Shown here: positions 40,015 through 48,769 of the stretch, one piece after another
Numbering within the stretch: position 1 is the stretch's first letter
How the letters are laid out: every line of letters begins with the position of its first letter
DNA from: Phycisphaeraceae bacterium
GTDB lineage: Bacteria > Planctomycetota > Phycisphaerae > Phycisphaerales > UBA1924
NCBI GenBank assembly: GCA_019636495.1
Contig: JAHBXL010000012.1
Location: 1 to 64,000, forward strand
Direction: 5' to 3'
Length of the DNA stretch: 64,000 nucleotides
Notes under the pieces: generated by a model
Databases searched by the model: none
What the model saw: only the letters and a program-made list of their open reading frames with translations
Told to the model about the DNA's origin: nothing
Translations under genes and position numbers: made by a program

Positions 40015-41634
40015 ATGGTCGTAACGCTGCTGGGCGGCTTGGGCATCTTTCTGCTCGGAATGGTCCTGATGACCGACGGCCTCAAGGCCCTCGCTGGCGA
40101 TGCGCTCCGGCGGATTCTCACCCGCGTCGTCGCCGGTCCGATCTCGGGCATGGCTTCGGGCGCGTTGGCGACCGCGGTTGTGCAGTCCTCGACGGCGACG
40201 ACCATCACGACCATCGGTTTCGTCAGCGCGGGACTGATGACCTTCCCGCAGGCTGTCGGCGTGATCTTCGGCGCCAACATCGGCACGACCAGCACCGGCT
40301 GGATCGTCTCGCAACTGGGCTTCAAGGTCTCATTGGGCTCGATCGTCCCACCCTTCATCTTCCTGGGCGTTGCCATGCGGCTGATGGGGCGGGGCCGTGT
40401 CGTTCATGCGGGGGTCGCGCTGGCGGGGTTCGGCCTGTTGTTCGTCGGCATCGACATGCTCCAGCGGGGCATGGGCGGGCTCGCGGCGCGGATGTCCCCC
40501 GCCGATATTCCCTCGGCCGGGCTGGCCGGGAGGCTGATCCTCGTCGGGTTCGGCATGCTGATGACCGTCGTGATGAAGTCCTCGAGCGCGGCCATGGCGA
40601 CGACGCTCGCCGCCGTTGCCGCCGGCGCGATCGGCATCGAACAGGCCGCCGCGCTGGCCATCGGCCAGAACATCGGCACCGCGGTGACGTCCGCGCTCGC
40701 GGCGATCGGCGCGACCACCGCGGCCAAGCGCACGGCCCTGGCGCACATCTTGTTCAACGCGTTCACCGGTTTGGTCGCCTTTGCCGTGTTGCCGCTGTTC
40801 GTGCACATCGTGGCCGACGCGGTTGACGCGTTTGACGGTCACGGCGGGGGCATCGATGCGCCGACGGCGCTGGCGGCGTTCCACACCGCGTTCAATGTTC
40901 TCGGCGTCGTGCTTCTGTACCCGGTGCTGGGCCCGTTTGCGCGGATGATCGAGCGCATGGTGCCCGAACGAGCCGTGGGGCCCGCGCGGTTCCTCGACCC
41001 CGCCGTTGCGAGCGTCGGTCCCATCGCGCTCGAGGCGGCACGGCGCGCGCTGCTCGAGATCGTGCGCGATGCCTCAGTCGCCGCCGCGGGCGCGCTCCGG
41101 CAGGGGAGGTTCGATGAGCAGCGGCTCGGGGTGGCCGCGGAGGCGGTGGACCGCGTGCGTCCCTTCGTGCACGGTCTGGCGCAGGGCCAGCAGTCGGAGG
41201 CCGAGGTCGGGCGAATGGCCGCGATGTTCCACGCCGTCGACCACGCATCTCGTTTGATCGGCGCTGTGCGACGCGCCCCGGCCGGGGGGGTTGCGCTCGG
41301 CACGCCCGTGGTCGACGAGTGCGCCCAGCGGCTGGGAGAGTTGCTTGGCGCCGTCGCGGCAACAGGAGAGTTGGACGCCGACCGCGCCATGGAGGTGTCG
41401 ACCTCGATCGCCGATCTCCGCCGTGCCGAGCGCAAGGCGCTGCTCGAGGACGCCGCGGTGCACCGGATAGACCCCGATCGCGCCGTGCGCTGGGTCGATG
41501 CGCTGCTGTGGATGGACCGTGTCGCGTATCACCTGTGGCGCGCTGCAAACTACCTTTCGCCGCGACCAACGTCCAAGGATGCCGATGCCGAGGCTCGCAG
41601 CGCCGAGCCCGAGCCGCGACACGATGCCGCGTAG
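40015..41634 (+). CDS. Na/Pi cotransporter family protein with PhoU-like C-terminus
   Basis: A 539-residue inner-membrane protein. The two inverted repeats of the family are visible as VVQSSTATT (about 60) and VMKSSSAAM (about 190), the QSS motifs that bind Na+ and phosphate; GANIGTTSTGW and GQNIGTAVTS are the paired turns. About eight hydrophobic helices end near residue 320; the remaining 200 residues are a helical PhoU-type domain. It imports or exports phosphate with sodium. The next gene follows 7 nt after its stop. Confidence 0.9.
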   Translation: MVVTLLGGLGIFLLGMVLMTDGLKALAGDALRRILTRVVAGPISGMASGALATAVVQSSTATTITTIGFVSAGLMTFPQAVGVIFGANIGTTSTGWIVSQLGFKVSLGSIVPPFIFLGVAMRLMGRGRVVHAGVALAGFGLLFVGIDMLQRGMGGLAARMSPADIPSAGLAGRLILVGFGMLMTVVMKSSSAAMATTLAAVAAGAIGIEQAAALAIGQNIGTAVTSALAAIGATTAAKRTALAHILFNAFTGLVAFAVLPLFVHIVADAVDAFDGHGGGIDAPTALAAFHTAFNVLGVVLLYPVLGPFARMIERMVPERAVGPARFLDPAVASVGPIALEAARRALLEIVRDASVAAAGALRQGRFDEQRLGVAAEAVDRVRPFVHGLAQGQQSEAEVGRMAAMFHAVDHASRLIGAVRRAPAGGVALGTPVVDECAQRLGELLGAVAATGELDADRAMEVSTSIADLRRAERKALLEDAAVHRIDPDRAVRWVDALLWMDRVAYHLWRAANYLSPRPTSKDADAEARSAEPEPRHDAA

Positions 41635-41641
41635 CGCCGAG

Positions 41642-42565
41642 ATGAACGACCCGACCAGCGCCATCCTCGATGCGTGGGACTTTGAAGACCCGGCAAAGAG
41701 CGCTGCGCGTTTCGATGCGCTCGCCGCCGATTGGGAGAGGGCCGGCGACGCGCTCGCCGCGGCGGAGTTTCGCACACAGCAGGCCCGTGCCATGGGGCTG
41801 CTGCGCCGCTTTGACGAGGCCGACTCGCTGCTCGACGGCGTCGAGGCCGCGCTCGGGGGATCGGGCGCGGCGGCGTGCCGCGGTCCGGATGCGATCCGGC
41901 CGCACGTGCGGCTGCTGCTGGAGCGCGGGCGCGTGAAGAACTCATCGGGCCGCGCGGCGGAGGCAGCGCCGCTGTTCGAGCGCGCATGGGACGTGGCGCG
42001 CGCAGCAGAAGCGGGCGCTGCGCTCGACGGACTGGCCGTCGATGCCGCGCACATGTGCGCCATCGTTGCCGGACCCGGGCAGGCGATGGAATGGAACCGC
42101 AGGGCGCTCGGTCTTGCGGAGTCCTCGCCCAATCCCGATGCGCGCCGATGGCGAGCATCGCTGTTGAACAACATCGGTTGGACGATGTTCGCCGCGGGCG
42201 ATCACGCGGCCGCGCTCACGCACTTCCAGCGTGCGCTGGCTGCGCGAGTCGAGCAGGGCATCGATGGCAAAGGCCGCGGCGCGTGGCTCGTCGCCCGCTG
42301 GTGCATTGCGCGCACCCAGCGTGCGCTGGGCCGAACCGCCGAGGCTCTTGCCGCGCAGCAGGCACTCCTCGCCGAGCACGCCCGCTCGGGCACATCGGAT
42401 GGGTTCGTGCACGAAGAACTCGCCGAGTGCCTGCTCACCCTCGGGCGCGGAAGTGAGTCGCGTCCGCACTTCGCCGCGGCGTACGAACTGCTGTCGAGGG
42501 ACCCCTGGTTCGCCGAGCGCGAGCCGGAGCGGATCCGGAGAAGCAAGGAACTCGCGCGCATGTAG
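41642..42565 (+). CDS. TPR-repeat protein
   Basis: A 307-residue soluble protein of helix pairs: WERAGDALAAAEFRTQQARAMG, LLNNIGWTMFAAGDHAAALTHF, RTQRALGRTAEALAAQQALL. No signal peptide. The start at 41642 lies 7 nt after the transporter stop; an ATG at 41624 that overlaps that stop is an alternative. Cotranscription with the transporter is likely, and translation may be coupled. TPR proteins scaffold complexes; the partner is unknown. Confidence 0.8.
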   Translation: MNDPTSAILDAWDFEDPAKSAARFDALAADWERAGDALAAAEFRTQQARAMGLLRRFDEADSLLDGVEAALGGSGAAACRGPDAIRPHVRLLLERGRVKNSSGRAAEAAPLFERAWDVARAAEAGAALDGLAVDAAHMCAIVAGPGQAMEWNRRALGLAESSPNPDARRWRASLLNNIGWTMFAAGDHAAALTHFQRALAARVEQGIDGKGRGAWLVARWCIARTQRALGRTAEALAAQQALLAEHARSGTSDGFVHEELAECLLTLGRGSESRPHFAAAYELLSRDPWFAEREPERIRRSKELARM

Positions 42566-42656
42566 CGCGCTGCACGACGGCGAGCGGAGATCGGCAGGCG
42601 TCGTGGGCACTGGCCGCGCCCGCGTCGTGCGCCGACGCGCCGGTCTATTACTCCCC

Positions 42657-43619
42657 ATGAAGATCGTCATCCCCGGCGGCTCCGGACAGGTCGGAACGAT
42701 CATCGCCCGCCACTTCCACCGCCGCGGCGACGAGATCGTCATGCTCAGCCGGCGTGCCGGCGCGGCAGGCACGCCGTGGCGCACGATCGTGTGGGACGCG
42801 GTATCGCTTGGCCCGTGGGCCAGCGAAGTTGATGGGGCCGACGTGATCATCAACCTTGCCGGGCGGAGCGTGAACTGTCGCTACAACGAGAAGAACCGCC
42901 GCGAGATCATGGATTCGCGCATCGGCTCGACGCGTGCTGTGGGCAACGCGATTGCAAGCGCATCGCGTCCGCCGGCCGTCTGGCTGCAGGCCTCCACTGC
43001 CACGATCTACGCCCACCGGTTCGATGCCCCGAACGACGAAGCGACCGGCATCATCGGCGGCGGACCGGAAGAGCGCGATGCGCCCGATGCCTGGAAGTTC
43101 AGCATCGAGGTGGCGCAGGCGTGGGAACGCGAACTTGGCGCCTCCAAGACACCCCGCACGCGCCGCATCGCCATGCGCAGCGCGATGGTCATGAGCCCGG
43201 ACAGGGGCGGGATCTTCGATACGCTGGCGACGCTCGTTCAGCGCGGCCTGGGCGGCAACGCCGCGGGCGGAAGGCAGTACGTCTCGTGGATTCACGAAGC
43301 CGACTTTGTCCGCGCGGTCGAGTTCCTGATCGCGCACGACTCGCTCGACGGCGCGGTCAACATCTGCGCACCCAACCCGCTCCCCTACGCCGAGTTCATG
43401 CGGGGTCTCCGGCGCGCCATGGGCGTTCGCATCGCGCTGCCCGCCACGCGCCTCATGCTGGAGATCGGTGCGATCCTGATGCGCACCGAGACTGAACTGG
43501 TTCTCAAGAGCCGGCGCGTTGTTCCCGCGCGATTGCTGGATGCGGGCTTTGAGTTCAACCACCCCGACTGGCCGGCCGCCGCCGCGGAACTCGTGAGCCG
43601 GCGGCGTGGAGGCTCGTGA
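42657..43619 (+). CDS. TIGR01777-type NAD(P)-binding epimerase (SDR39U1-like)
   Basis: A 320-residue extended SDR. GGSGQVGTIIARHF (6-19) binds the dinucleotide; INLAGRSVNCRYNEKNRREI and QASTATIYAHR are diagnostic of the YfcH/SulA-type epimerase subfamily, and the C-terminal ALPATRLMLEIGAILMRTETELVLKS-type helix (read as two pieces: PATRLMLEIGAILM, then TELVLKSRRVVP) of its DUF1731 end. The substrate is unknown in all bacteria. It ends 6 nt before the convergent GT2 gene. Confidence 0.9.
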   Translation: MKIVIPGGSGQVGTIIARHFHRRGDEIVMLSRRAGAAGTPWRTIVWDAVSLGPWASEVDGADVIINLAGRSVNCRYNEKNRREIMDSRIGSTRAVGNAIASASRPPAVWLQASTATIYAHRFDAPNDEATGIIGGGPEERDAPDAWKFSIEVAQAWERELGASKTPRTRRIAMRSAMVMSPDRGGIFDTLATLVQRGLGGNAAGGRQYVSWIHEADFVRAVEFLIAHDSLDGAVNICAPNPLPYAEFMRGLRRAMGVRIALPATRLMLEIGAILMRTETELVLKSRRVVPARLLDAGFEFNHPDWPAAAAELVSRRRGGS

Positions 43620-43625
43620 TCATCT

Positions 43626-44354
43626 TCACCGCGTGCCGTGCCCGCGCCGCAGCACCCCATACTTCACGATGCACCAAACCGCGCGGACCCCGTCGCGCCA
43701 TGTGATTTTCTTCCCCTCCGCGTACGTCCGACCCACGTAGCCGATCGCGACCTCCTGCACCCGGCAGTTGAGCGCGGCGAACTTCGCGGTGATCTCGGGC
43801 TCCACGCCGAAACGGTCCTCTTCGATCGTGATTCTCGAGAGCACGTCGCGTCGTGCCGCCTTGTAGCACGTCTCCATGTCCGTCAATCGCAGGCCGGTCG
43901 TGAGGTTCGAGAGCGCGGTGAGGAGGCGGTTGGCCAGGCGGTGCGCGCGGTTGCCGCGACCGCGCGGGGCCGATCGCGATCGGTCTGCGAAGCGCGAGCC
44001 GTATACGACGTCCGCCCTGCCGGCGATGATCGGGGCCAGGACCGCGTACAGATCTGCCGGGTCATACTCAAGATCGGCGTCCTGGACGACGACCACATCG
44101 CCGGTTGCCTGCGCGAATCCCGCGCGCAGCGCTGCGCCCTTGCCGCGGTTGCGGTCCTGGCGGATCACGACGAGCCCCGCCGCGTCCGAGAGCGCATCGA
44201 TCGCGTCCAGCGTTCCATCGGTCGAGCAGTCGTCGACGATCACGACCTCGCGCCCCGTGACGCCCTCGCCCATCGGCGCGGCGGCGACGCGCCGGACCAC
44301 CTCGCCGATGGTGGCGTGCTCGTTGTAGACGGGGATGACGACCGAGACCTTCAT
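43626..44354 (-). CDS. Family 2 glycosyltransferase, dolichyl-phosphate mannose synthase-like
   Basis: A 242-residue single-domain GT-A enzyme from the ATG at 44354. Motifs: VVIPVYNEHATI (5-16), VDDCSTDGT, RNRGKGAALRAGF, QDADLEYDPADL with the DxD metal site, and YGSRFAD; RDVLSRITIEEDRFGVEPE is the acceptor-side region of DPM1-like proteins. There is no C-terminal membrane helix. It probably transfers a sugar from GDP-mannose or UDP-glucose to polyprenyl phosphate, matching the manC gene at 25.7 kb. Confidence 0.92.
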   Translation of the reverse strand: MKVSVVIPVYNEHATIGEVVRRVAAAPMGEGVTGREVVIVDDCSTDGTLDAIDALSDAAGLVVIRQDRNRGKGAALRAGFAQATGDVVVVQDADLEYDPADLYAVLAPIIAGRADVVYGSRFADRSRSAPRGRGNRAHRLANRLLTALSNLTTGLRLTDMETCYKAARRDVLSRITIEEDRFGVEPEITAKFAALNCRVQEVAIGYVGRTYAEGKKITWRDGVRAVWCIVKYGVLRRGHGTR

Positions 44355-44434
44355 GCGCGGGCCAGTGTATTGGCCCGGCGTGCCCGTCGGCGCGCGGCGA
44401 GATACGATCTGCAATCGCCCCCAGGAGCACGCCC

Positions 44435-45160
44435 ATGGCCAATCCCGAACGACCGCCCATGAAACTCTATGACGACGAGGGCGACCTGCTCCTCAACGCC
44501 GAGTCCTTCCCCGACAAGGTCACGCTGTTGCCGTCCGGCCCGATCGGCTCGGGCGTCGGCCCCGGCGCGGTCGAGCGCGTCCGTGTTCTGTGGGGACAGG
44601 ACATGCTCCGCGACATGCTCGACGGGCGCTACCGCGCCGTCGTCTGCGCGGTGAACGACACCGACAACTCCCACGGCATCATCGCGCAACTGGTCGATCT
44701 CATCCAGACCAGCCAGTGGACCGCCAAGGGCGTGACCAGTTTCGCGAGAATGTTCCAGGAGTCCGTGTCGATCCACGCCGCGAAGGACCGCGAACCGTAC
44801 GTGCTCAAGTATGACCTCGACAGTCTGCTCATTCTCGCGCTCCTGCGACCCAAGGGCCGCGATCACTTCACGCTCGAAGATGTCTCGCGCGGGTTCTCCA
44901 CCGTCGTGAAGATGCTCCGCGGCCGGCGCGAGCGCCAGCCCGTCGCCTCCGTGAGTTTCCTCAACGCCAGGGCCAACCGGTTGCTCGGTCCCGACGGCGA
45001 GGAGCCCTCGTTCGAGACCGTGCTGCGGACCATGTACCAGGCGGGGTTCCGCGGCGACATCTACCCCGCGCCCGCCATGTGGCGCTCCGGGCACGTCGGC
45101 GTGTTCCCCTACTACCCCTTCCCCGAGGGCGTCGAACGCATGCGCGCCGGAAGCAGTTGA
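44435..45160 (+). CDS. Protein of unknown function
   Basis: A 241-residue cytoplasmic protein, ATG at 44435; AGGAGC lies 10 nt upstream. No membrane segment and no motif I recognise. The middle is helical (GIIAQLVDLIQTSQWTAKG, SLLILALLRPKGRDHFTLEDV) and the C-terminus is aromatic and Pro-rich (GDIYPAPAMWRSGH, VFPYYPFPEG). Codon use is the normal one of the window, so it is likely a real lineage-specific gene. Confidence 0.7.
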   Translation: MANPERPPMKLYDDEGDLLLNAESFPDKVTLLPSGPIGSGVGPGAVERVRVLWGQDMLRDMLDGRYRAVVCAVNDTDNSHGIIAQLVDLIQTSQWTAKGVTSFARMFQESVSIHAAKDREPYVLKYDLDSLLILALLRPKGRDHFTLEDVSRGFSTVVKMLRGRRERQPVASVSFLNARANRLLGPDGEEPSFETVLRTMYQAGFRGDIYPAPAMWRSGHVGVFPYYPFPEGVERMRAGSS

Positions 45161-45216
45161 AGCGCGCGCAGGACAACCGAGCGTCACTTGTGAAGCCTCC
45201 CGCAGGAGAAGAGCGA

Positions 45217-45620
45217 ACCACGGAGGCCACGAAGGACACCGAGGCGGCATCCTCTCGGCTCAACGACGTCTCGAGGCGAGTGTGCGGCAGAGTCCTCATA
45301 CACGCGCCGGCAGCCGGACTGCCCCTCGAAGCGAACATCTTGAACGTTCTGTTCCTTGTTTGTCCTTCTCCTCCTCTCCTCCGTCTCTTCTTCTGATCTG
45401 CGCTCATCTGCGTCCATCTGCGGCTTCTCTTCTCCGCGTCCACAGCGCCTCTGCGAGAGCCTTCTTCGCTCCGTCCGATACTCCTCTTCCTCCGCTTCCT
45501 CGACCCCAACTTCTCCTCTGATCTGCGTCCATCTGCGTGAATCTGCGGCCTCTTCACTCCTCTTCGTGTCCATCCGTGGCCGGCCTTCTCTCCGTGTTCT
45601 CCGTGCTCTCCGTGGTGAAA
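45217..45620. repeat. Large inverted-arm element of degenerate 7-9-nt units
   Basis: The 461-nt gap between two plus-strand genes is filled by tandem repeats. The left arm has ACCACGGAGGCCACGAAGG-type units (45217-45244); the right side has CATCTGCGT-type units (about 45395-45550) and finally CTCCGTG-type units at 9-nt spacing (45589-45620) ending GGTGAAAC just before the DinB start. CCACGGAG of the left arm pairs with CTCCGTGG of the right. No gene is visible. Confidence 0.75.
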
Positions 45621-45621
45621 C

Positions 45622-46164
45622 ATGATCGAGCCTCTTTTCCTCCGACTCGAACGCGCGCCATCGGTCATCGCCGCGATGACCGCCGTGGTCTCCGACGAGG
45701 ATGCGCGCCTCAAGCCGCCCAGCGGTGCATGGTCGATCCTCGAAATCGTCTGCCACCTGGTGGACGAGGAGACCGACGACTTTCGCGCGCGGATCAGTCT
45801 TACGCAAGTAGACCCCGCCGCGCCCTGGCCCGGCATCGACCCCGAGGGCTGGGCCGCACGCCGCGAGTATCAGAAGCAGGACATCGGCGCGAAGGTCCGC
45901 ATGTTCGCCGAGGAGCGGGCCAGTTCGGTCGCGTGGCTGCGCTCGCTGCGCGAGCCCGACTGGCACGTGGCGCACAACCACCCGCGCATCGGACCCATCC
46001 GCGCGGGAGACCTGCTGTGCGCGTGGGCCGCGCACGATGCGCTGCACATGCGCCAGATCGCCAAACGTCTGTATGAACTGGCCGCGCGCGATGGCGAAAC
46101 GCTCGGGCGCGCGACTGGCGGCTCGCCGTTTGTCACGCGCTACGCCGGCGAGTGGGGGGCGTGA
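45622..46164 (+). CDS. DinB-superfamily protein
   Basis: A 180-residue four-helix-bundle protein of the DinB/YfiT-like type. WSILEIVCHLVDEE (about 36-49) and AAHDALHMRQIAKRL (about 136-150) place three His in positions that usually bind a divalent metal. Family members include thiol transferases (BstB, MSMEG-like) and stress-induced proteins of unknown activity. The start is an ATG that overlaps the end of the repeat element, so the upstream repeats may supply its 5' leader. Confidence 0.85.
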   Translation: MIEPLFLRLERAPSVIAAMTAVVSDEDARLKPPSGAWSILEIVCHLVDEETDDFRARISLTQVDPAAPWPGIDPEGWAARREYQKQDIGAKVRMFAEERASSVAWLRSLREPDWHVAHNHPRIGPIRAGDLLCAWAAHDALHMRQIAKRLYELAARDGETLGRATGGSPFVTRYAGEWGA

Positions 46165-46173
46165 GTCCGCGTG

Positions 46174-46971
46174 TCAGCGGGCGATCGGGGCCAATTCGGC
46201 GTCCTGCTTCGACGCCGCCTGCACCGCCTCCGCAGGCATCCGACGGATCACCTGCACCCGGCCGAATCGCTCGGCCTGCCCCGGCTCATATTCCGCCGCG
46301 CCCAGGTAGATGCCGATCACGACCAGACGCTGGCTGGAGCGGTCCCACACCGCGGCGGGCCCGCCCGACATGCCCTTGAAAATGTCGGATGGTCCGACCT
46401 CGGCGAACACGGTCAGATCCGCCGGCAACTTGCGCGTGCCCTCGACGGCGACGGCCACAGCGCACACAGCGCGCGGCTCCACGCGGCGCGGATCGACCCG
46501 CTCGGGCCGTTGCCCATCGCCCGGCCAGTAGCCGCAGAGGTACACCGGCTCGCCATCGCGCACGCGCCGCGTGGCATCGATCGGCGCGGCGGGCGGAAGG
46601 CCCCCCGGCGCAACGCGGATCACCGCCCAGTCGTCCTTGGCATCGCGTGTCGTGCCCGCCGCGAGCACCTCGAACTGTCGCCGCACGCCGTCGATCTCGA
46701 TGCGGTTGGTTCCGCCCCGCGGCAGGCAGTGCCGACAGGTGATCAGCACGTCATCGGCCAGCGGCACGCCCGAGCCGAGCGCGCCCCACGGCGTCAGGAT
46801 GCGCACCACCGGCAGGCCGTCGAGTTGGGCAGGCGTCGGCGCTGCGCTCTGCACGCGCGCTGCGCTCTCGCCCGCGACGGAGCCCGATGAACACGCGCCC
46901 GCGAGCGCGGCCAATGAGCCGACGAGCGCGAGCGCAACCAGATGAACCAGCCTGCTTCGACGGGCCTTCAT
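46174..46971 (-). CDS. Trypsin-like serine protease lipoprotein
   Basis: A 265-residue lipoprotein: the lipobox LAGAC puts the acylated Cys at 27. The S1-type triad is His81 (ITCRHC), Asp113 or 114 (AKDDWAVI) and Ser202 (GMSGGPAAV). The protease sits close to the lipoprotein end, so it faces the periplasm or cell surface. Ser/Gly context GxSGGP matches trypsin-like, HtrA-like enzymes but there is no PDZ domain. Convergent with the DinB gene, 9 nt apart. Confidence 0.88.
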   Translation of the reverse strand: MKARRSRLVHLVALALVGSLAALAGACSSGSVAGESAARVQSAAPTPAQLDGLPVVRILTPWGALGSGVPLADDVLITCRHCLPRGGTNRIEIDGVRRQFEVLAAGTTRDAKDDWAVIRVAPGGLPPAAPIDATRRVRDGEPVYLCGYWPGDGQRPERVDPRRVEPRAVCAVAVAVEGTRKLPADLTVFAEVGPSDIFKGMSGGPAAVWDRSSQRLVVIGIYLGAAEYEPGQAERFGRVQVIRRMPAEAVQAASKQDAELAPIAR

Positions 46972-47075
46972 GCTGCAATGCTAACGCCGCGGCACGATGC
47001 GGTTGCGAAAAGCGACAGCCGCACGCGAGGGAGCCGATCTCCCGCGTGCGCTGTCACGGATGTGAAATGGAATTC

Positions 47076-47212
47076 TGGATTGCGGATCTTGGACTGTGGA
47101 TTGCAAGCCCAGCCGATGCCCGCCGCAGGATGAACCCGAAAGAGCCGCACCCGCACGGAGCGACCAAGCGACTCTGCCGATCATCCAACTCCCCGATCCA
47201 AAATCCAAACTC
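47076..47212. repeat. Inverted-arm 7-nt repeat element before lexA's end
   Basis: Left arm: TGGATTG, CGGATCT, TGGACTG, TGGATTG (47077-47104). Right arm: GATCCAAAATCCAAACTC (47195-47212), the inverse of TTGGAT units. About 75 nt lie between. The right arm touches the lexA stop, so it may act as its 3' structure. Confidence 0.7.
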
Positions 47213-47827
47213 TCAGTACTTCCTCAACACGCTCCGGACGATGCCCTGGATGCGGCAGTCCTTCACGATGATCGGCTGGAAGTCGGGGTTTGCCGGTTGC
47301 AGGCGGATGCGGTCGCCCTCGCGGAAGAACGTCTTGAGCGTGGTCTCGCCATTGGCCAGGAGCGCGACGACTCGCTCGCCGTTGTTGGCGGTGTCGGCCC
47401 GCTCGACGAGGATGTAGTCGCCGTCGAGGATGCCCTCGTCGCGCATCGAGTCACCCTGCACGCGCAGCGCGAAGATCGCCCCCGGCTTGCCCGGCTTGGG
47501 GCCGACGATCTCGAGCAGGTCGAGTTCGTCGCGGTCCTCGCACTTCTCGATCGGGTATCCCGCGGCGATTTTGCCGACCAGCGGGTAGCGATAGGGGCGG
47601 GCCTCGTCGGGCACCGCGATCCCGTCACTGATCGACAAAGAGCGCGCCTTGTTGGGGTCGCGGATGAGCGCGCCCTTCTTGATAAGCGCTTCGACGTGCT
47701 CGAACACCGTGACCTTGCTGACGCCGATCTCGTCGGCGAGTTCCTGCATTGTCGGCGAATAGCCATGGCGAACGCGGCAGTCGCGGATCAACTGCAGAAT
47801 GCGAAGTTGCTTGGGCGTGAGATTCAT
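47213..47827 (-). CDS. lexA: LexA repressor
   Basis: SOS repressor and self-cleaving protease, 204 residues. The winged helix-turn-helix is in residues 1-65 ([26 protein letters not shown]); the cleavage site is Ala89-Gly90 (GKIAAGYP); the catalytic dyad is Ser127 (QGDSM) and Lys165 (TTLKTF). GGAGG lies 9 nt before the ATG at 47827. An open reading frame runs into its 5' end from upstream in another frame. The recognition helix [13 protein letters not shown] differs from E. coli (NAAEEHLKALARK), so the operator is not the E. coli SOS box. Confidence 0.96.
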   Translation of the reverse strand: MNLTPKQLRILQLIRDCRVRHGYSPTMQELADEIGVSKVTVFEHVEALIKKGALIRDPNKARSLSISDGIAVPDEARPYRYPLVGKIAAGYPIEKCEDRDELDLLEIVGPKPGKPGAIFALRVQGDSMRDEGILDGDYILVERADTANNGERVVALLANGETTLKTFFREGDRIRLQPANPDFQPIIVKDCRIQGIVRSVLRKY

Positions 47828-48308
47828 AGACCTGACCCTCCAGAAGCGAAGGCTGCGCCGGACCGGCGGAACCCGCCGCGACCGACTTGACGGACGAACG
47901 TGACTCTCCCCGCAAACCCGCGGCCGCCGGAACACCCAGCGACCGGACAACCACCTGCGAACCGGCCCGCGCCGACGCCGCGGCCGAGAGTTCCCGCGAC
48001 AGGTCCGCCGCGAACACCAGCACGCGGCCCTGGTCTTGCAGCACGCGCTCCGCCGCGAGCAACGTGCCCGCTCGCAGAGCCAGTTCCGACAACTGCACAC
48101 GGTCCGCACGGTCCTCCGCGGGGTGCTGCCGAGCCTCCGCCGCGGCGACCAGCCGGCCTCGCCGGTCCGGCCGATAGTCGGTCACAAAGTCCCCGCCCGG
48201 CCCCAGCCGCAACAGCCCTGGCTCGTCGGTCGCTGCGTTGTGTGCGACATCGGGGCGAAGGGCCTCGATCCGGGACCGGTCCGATCGAAAGAAGTTGATC
48301 AGCGGCAA
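47625..48308 (-). CDS. Protein upstream of lexA, start and end uncertain
   Basis: From a TTG at 48308 with AAGGAG 6 nt upstream, the frame has good G/C wobble and a protein-like sequence ([62 protein letters not shown]) to about 47830. It then enters lexA in another frame, loses the wobble signature and stops only at 47625. A different frame ends at 47824 with TGA overlapping lexA's ATG. So this is either a frame with a 3' overlap of about 200 nt, or a gene of about 160 residues whose end was shifted by an indel. No family recognised. Confidence 0.45.
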   Translation of the reverse strand: MPLINFFRSDRSRIEALRPDVAHNAATDEPGLLRLGPGGDFVTDYRPDRRGRLVAAAEARQHPAEDRADRVQLSELALRAGTLLAAERVLQDQGRVLVFAADLSRELSAAASARAGSQVVVRSLGVPAAAGLRGESRSSVKSVAAGSAGPAQPSLLEGQVYESHAQATSHSAVDPRLPRSPWLFADNAGTRRRDRRQQGHGVRARRSAYQEGRAHPRPQQGALFVDQ

Positions 48309-48769
48309 GGGTGGCTCCTTCCACGCCAAGCACGTCCGCATGGGACGCATCCATGGCCAGAGCGGGTTCCACCCGTTGGGGTTCATTCCTGTCGGTCCGC
48401 GACAGGTTGGGCCATCGGCCCGCGGGGATGATCGGCTGGTGGGGCATTGGGTCCACACAAACCTACGGCTTCATCTGTTCGGATGAAGATAGCCTACCAT
48501 CGGCCGTTCGGCAAGTCATCTCACAAGTTTTTTGTGGGAAATGTTGGGGGAGGGGGAGGGGGGGAGGGGGCGACGCCGAGGGCAAGGGCCAGATTGAGGG
48601 GAGCGGGTTGAGTGTCGGGGGACCGACCGCCAAATGCGTGCGGCCACGTGCAGCCGATGGTATAGTGATTACGTATGGGACTGCATCTATGCGGTCCATG
48701 CGCGGGTCGTTCTGGCCTGCGCGGCCGAAAGGTGTTCATCGCGACCGCTCGAGTCGCAGGAGGGTTTCA
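48309..48769. other. Divergent regulatory gap between the lexA operon and a prepilin gene
   Basis: The 461-nt gap contains an inverted repeat CACAA-N5-TTGTG (48522-48536) on the lexA side and, just after it, a polypurine tract with four G-runs of five or more (about 48544-48568). No gene is visible. Confidence 0.5.
48522..48536. promoter_or_regulatory. Candidate operator CACAA-N5-TTGTG
   Basis: A 5-bp inverted repeat around GTTTT in the region upstream of the lexA operon. LexA proteins commonly repress their own gene, so this is a reasonable but unproven candidate; I found no second convincing copy near uvrB or ruvA. Confidence 0.3.

Noticed and set aside
45184-46047. A minus-strand open frame across the repeat region and the DinB gene
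   Set aside because: It reads through tandem repeats and gives Arg/Glu-rich low-complexity sequence; the DinB frame on the plus strand is the real gene.
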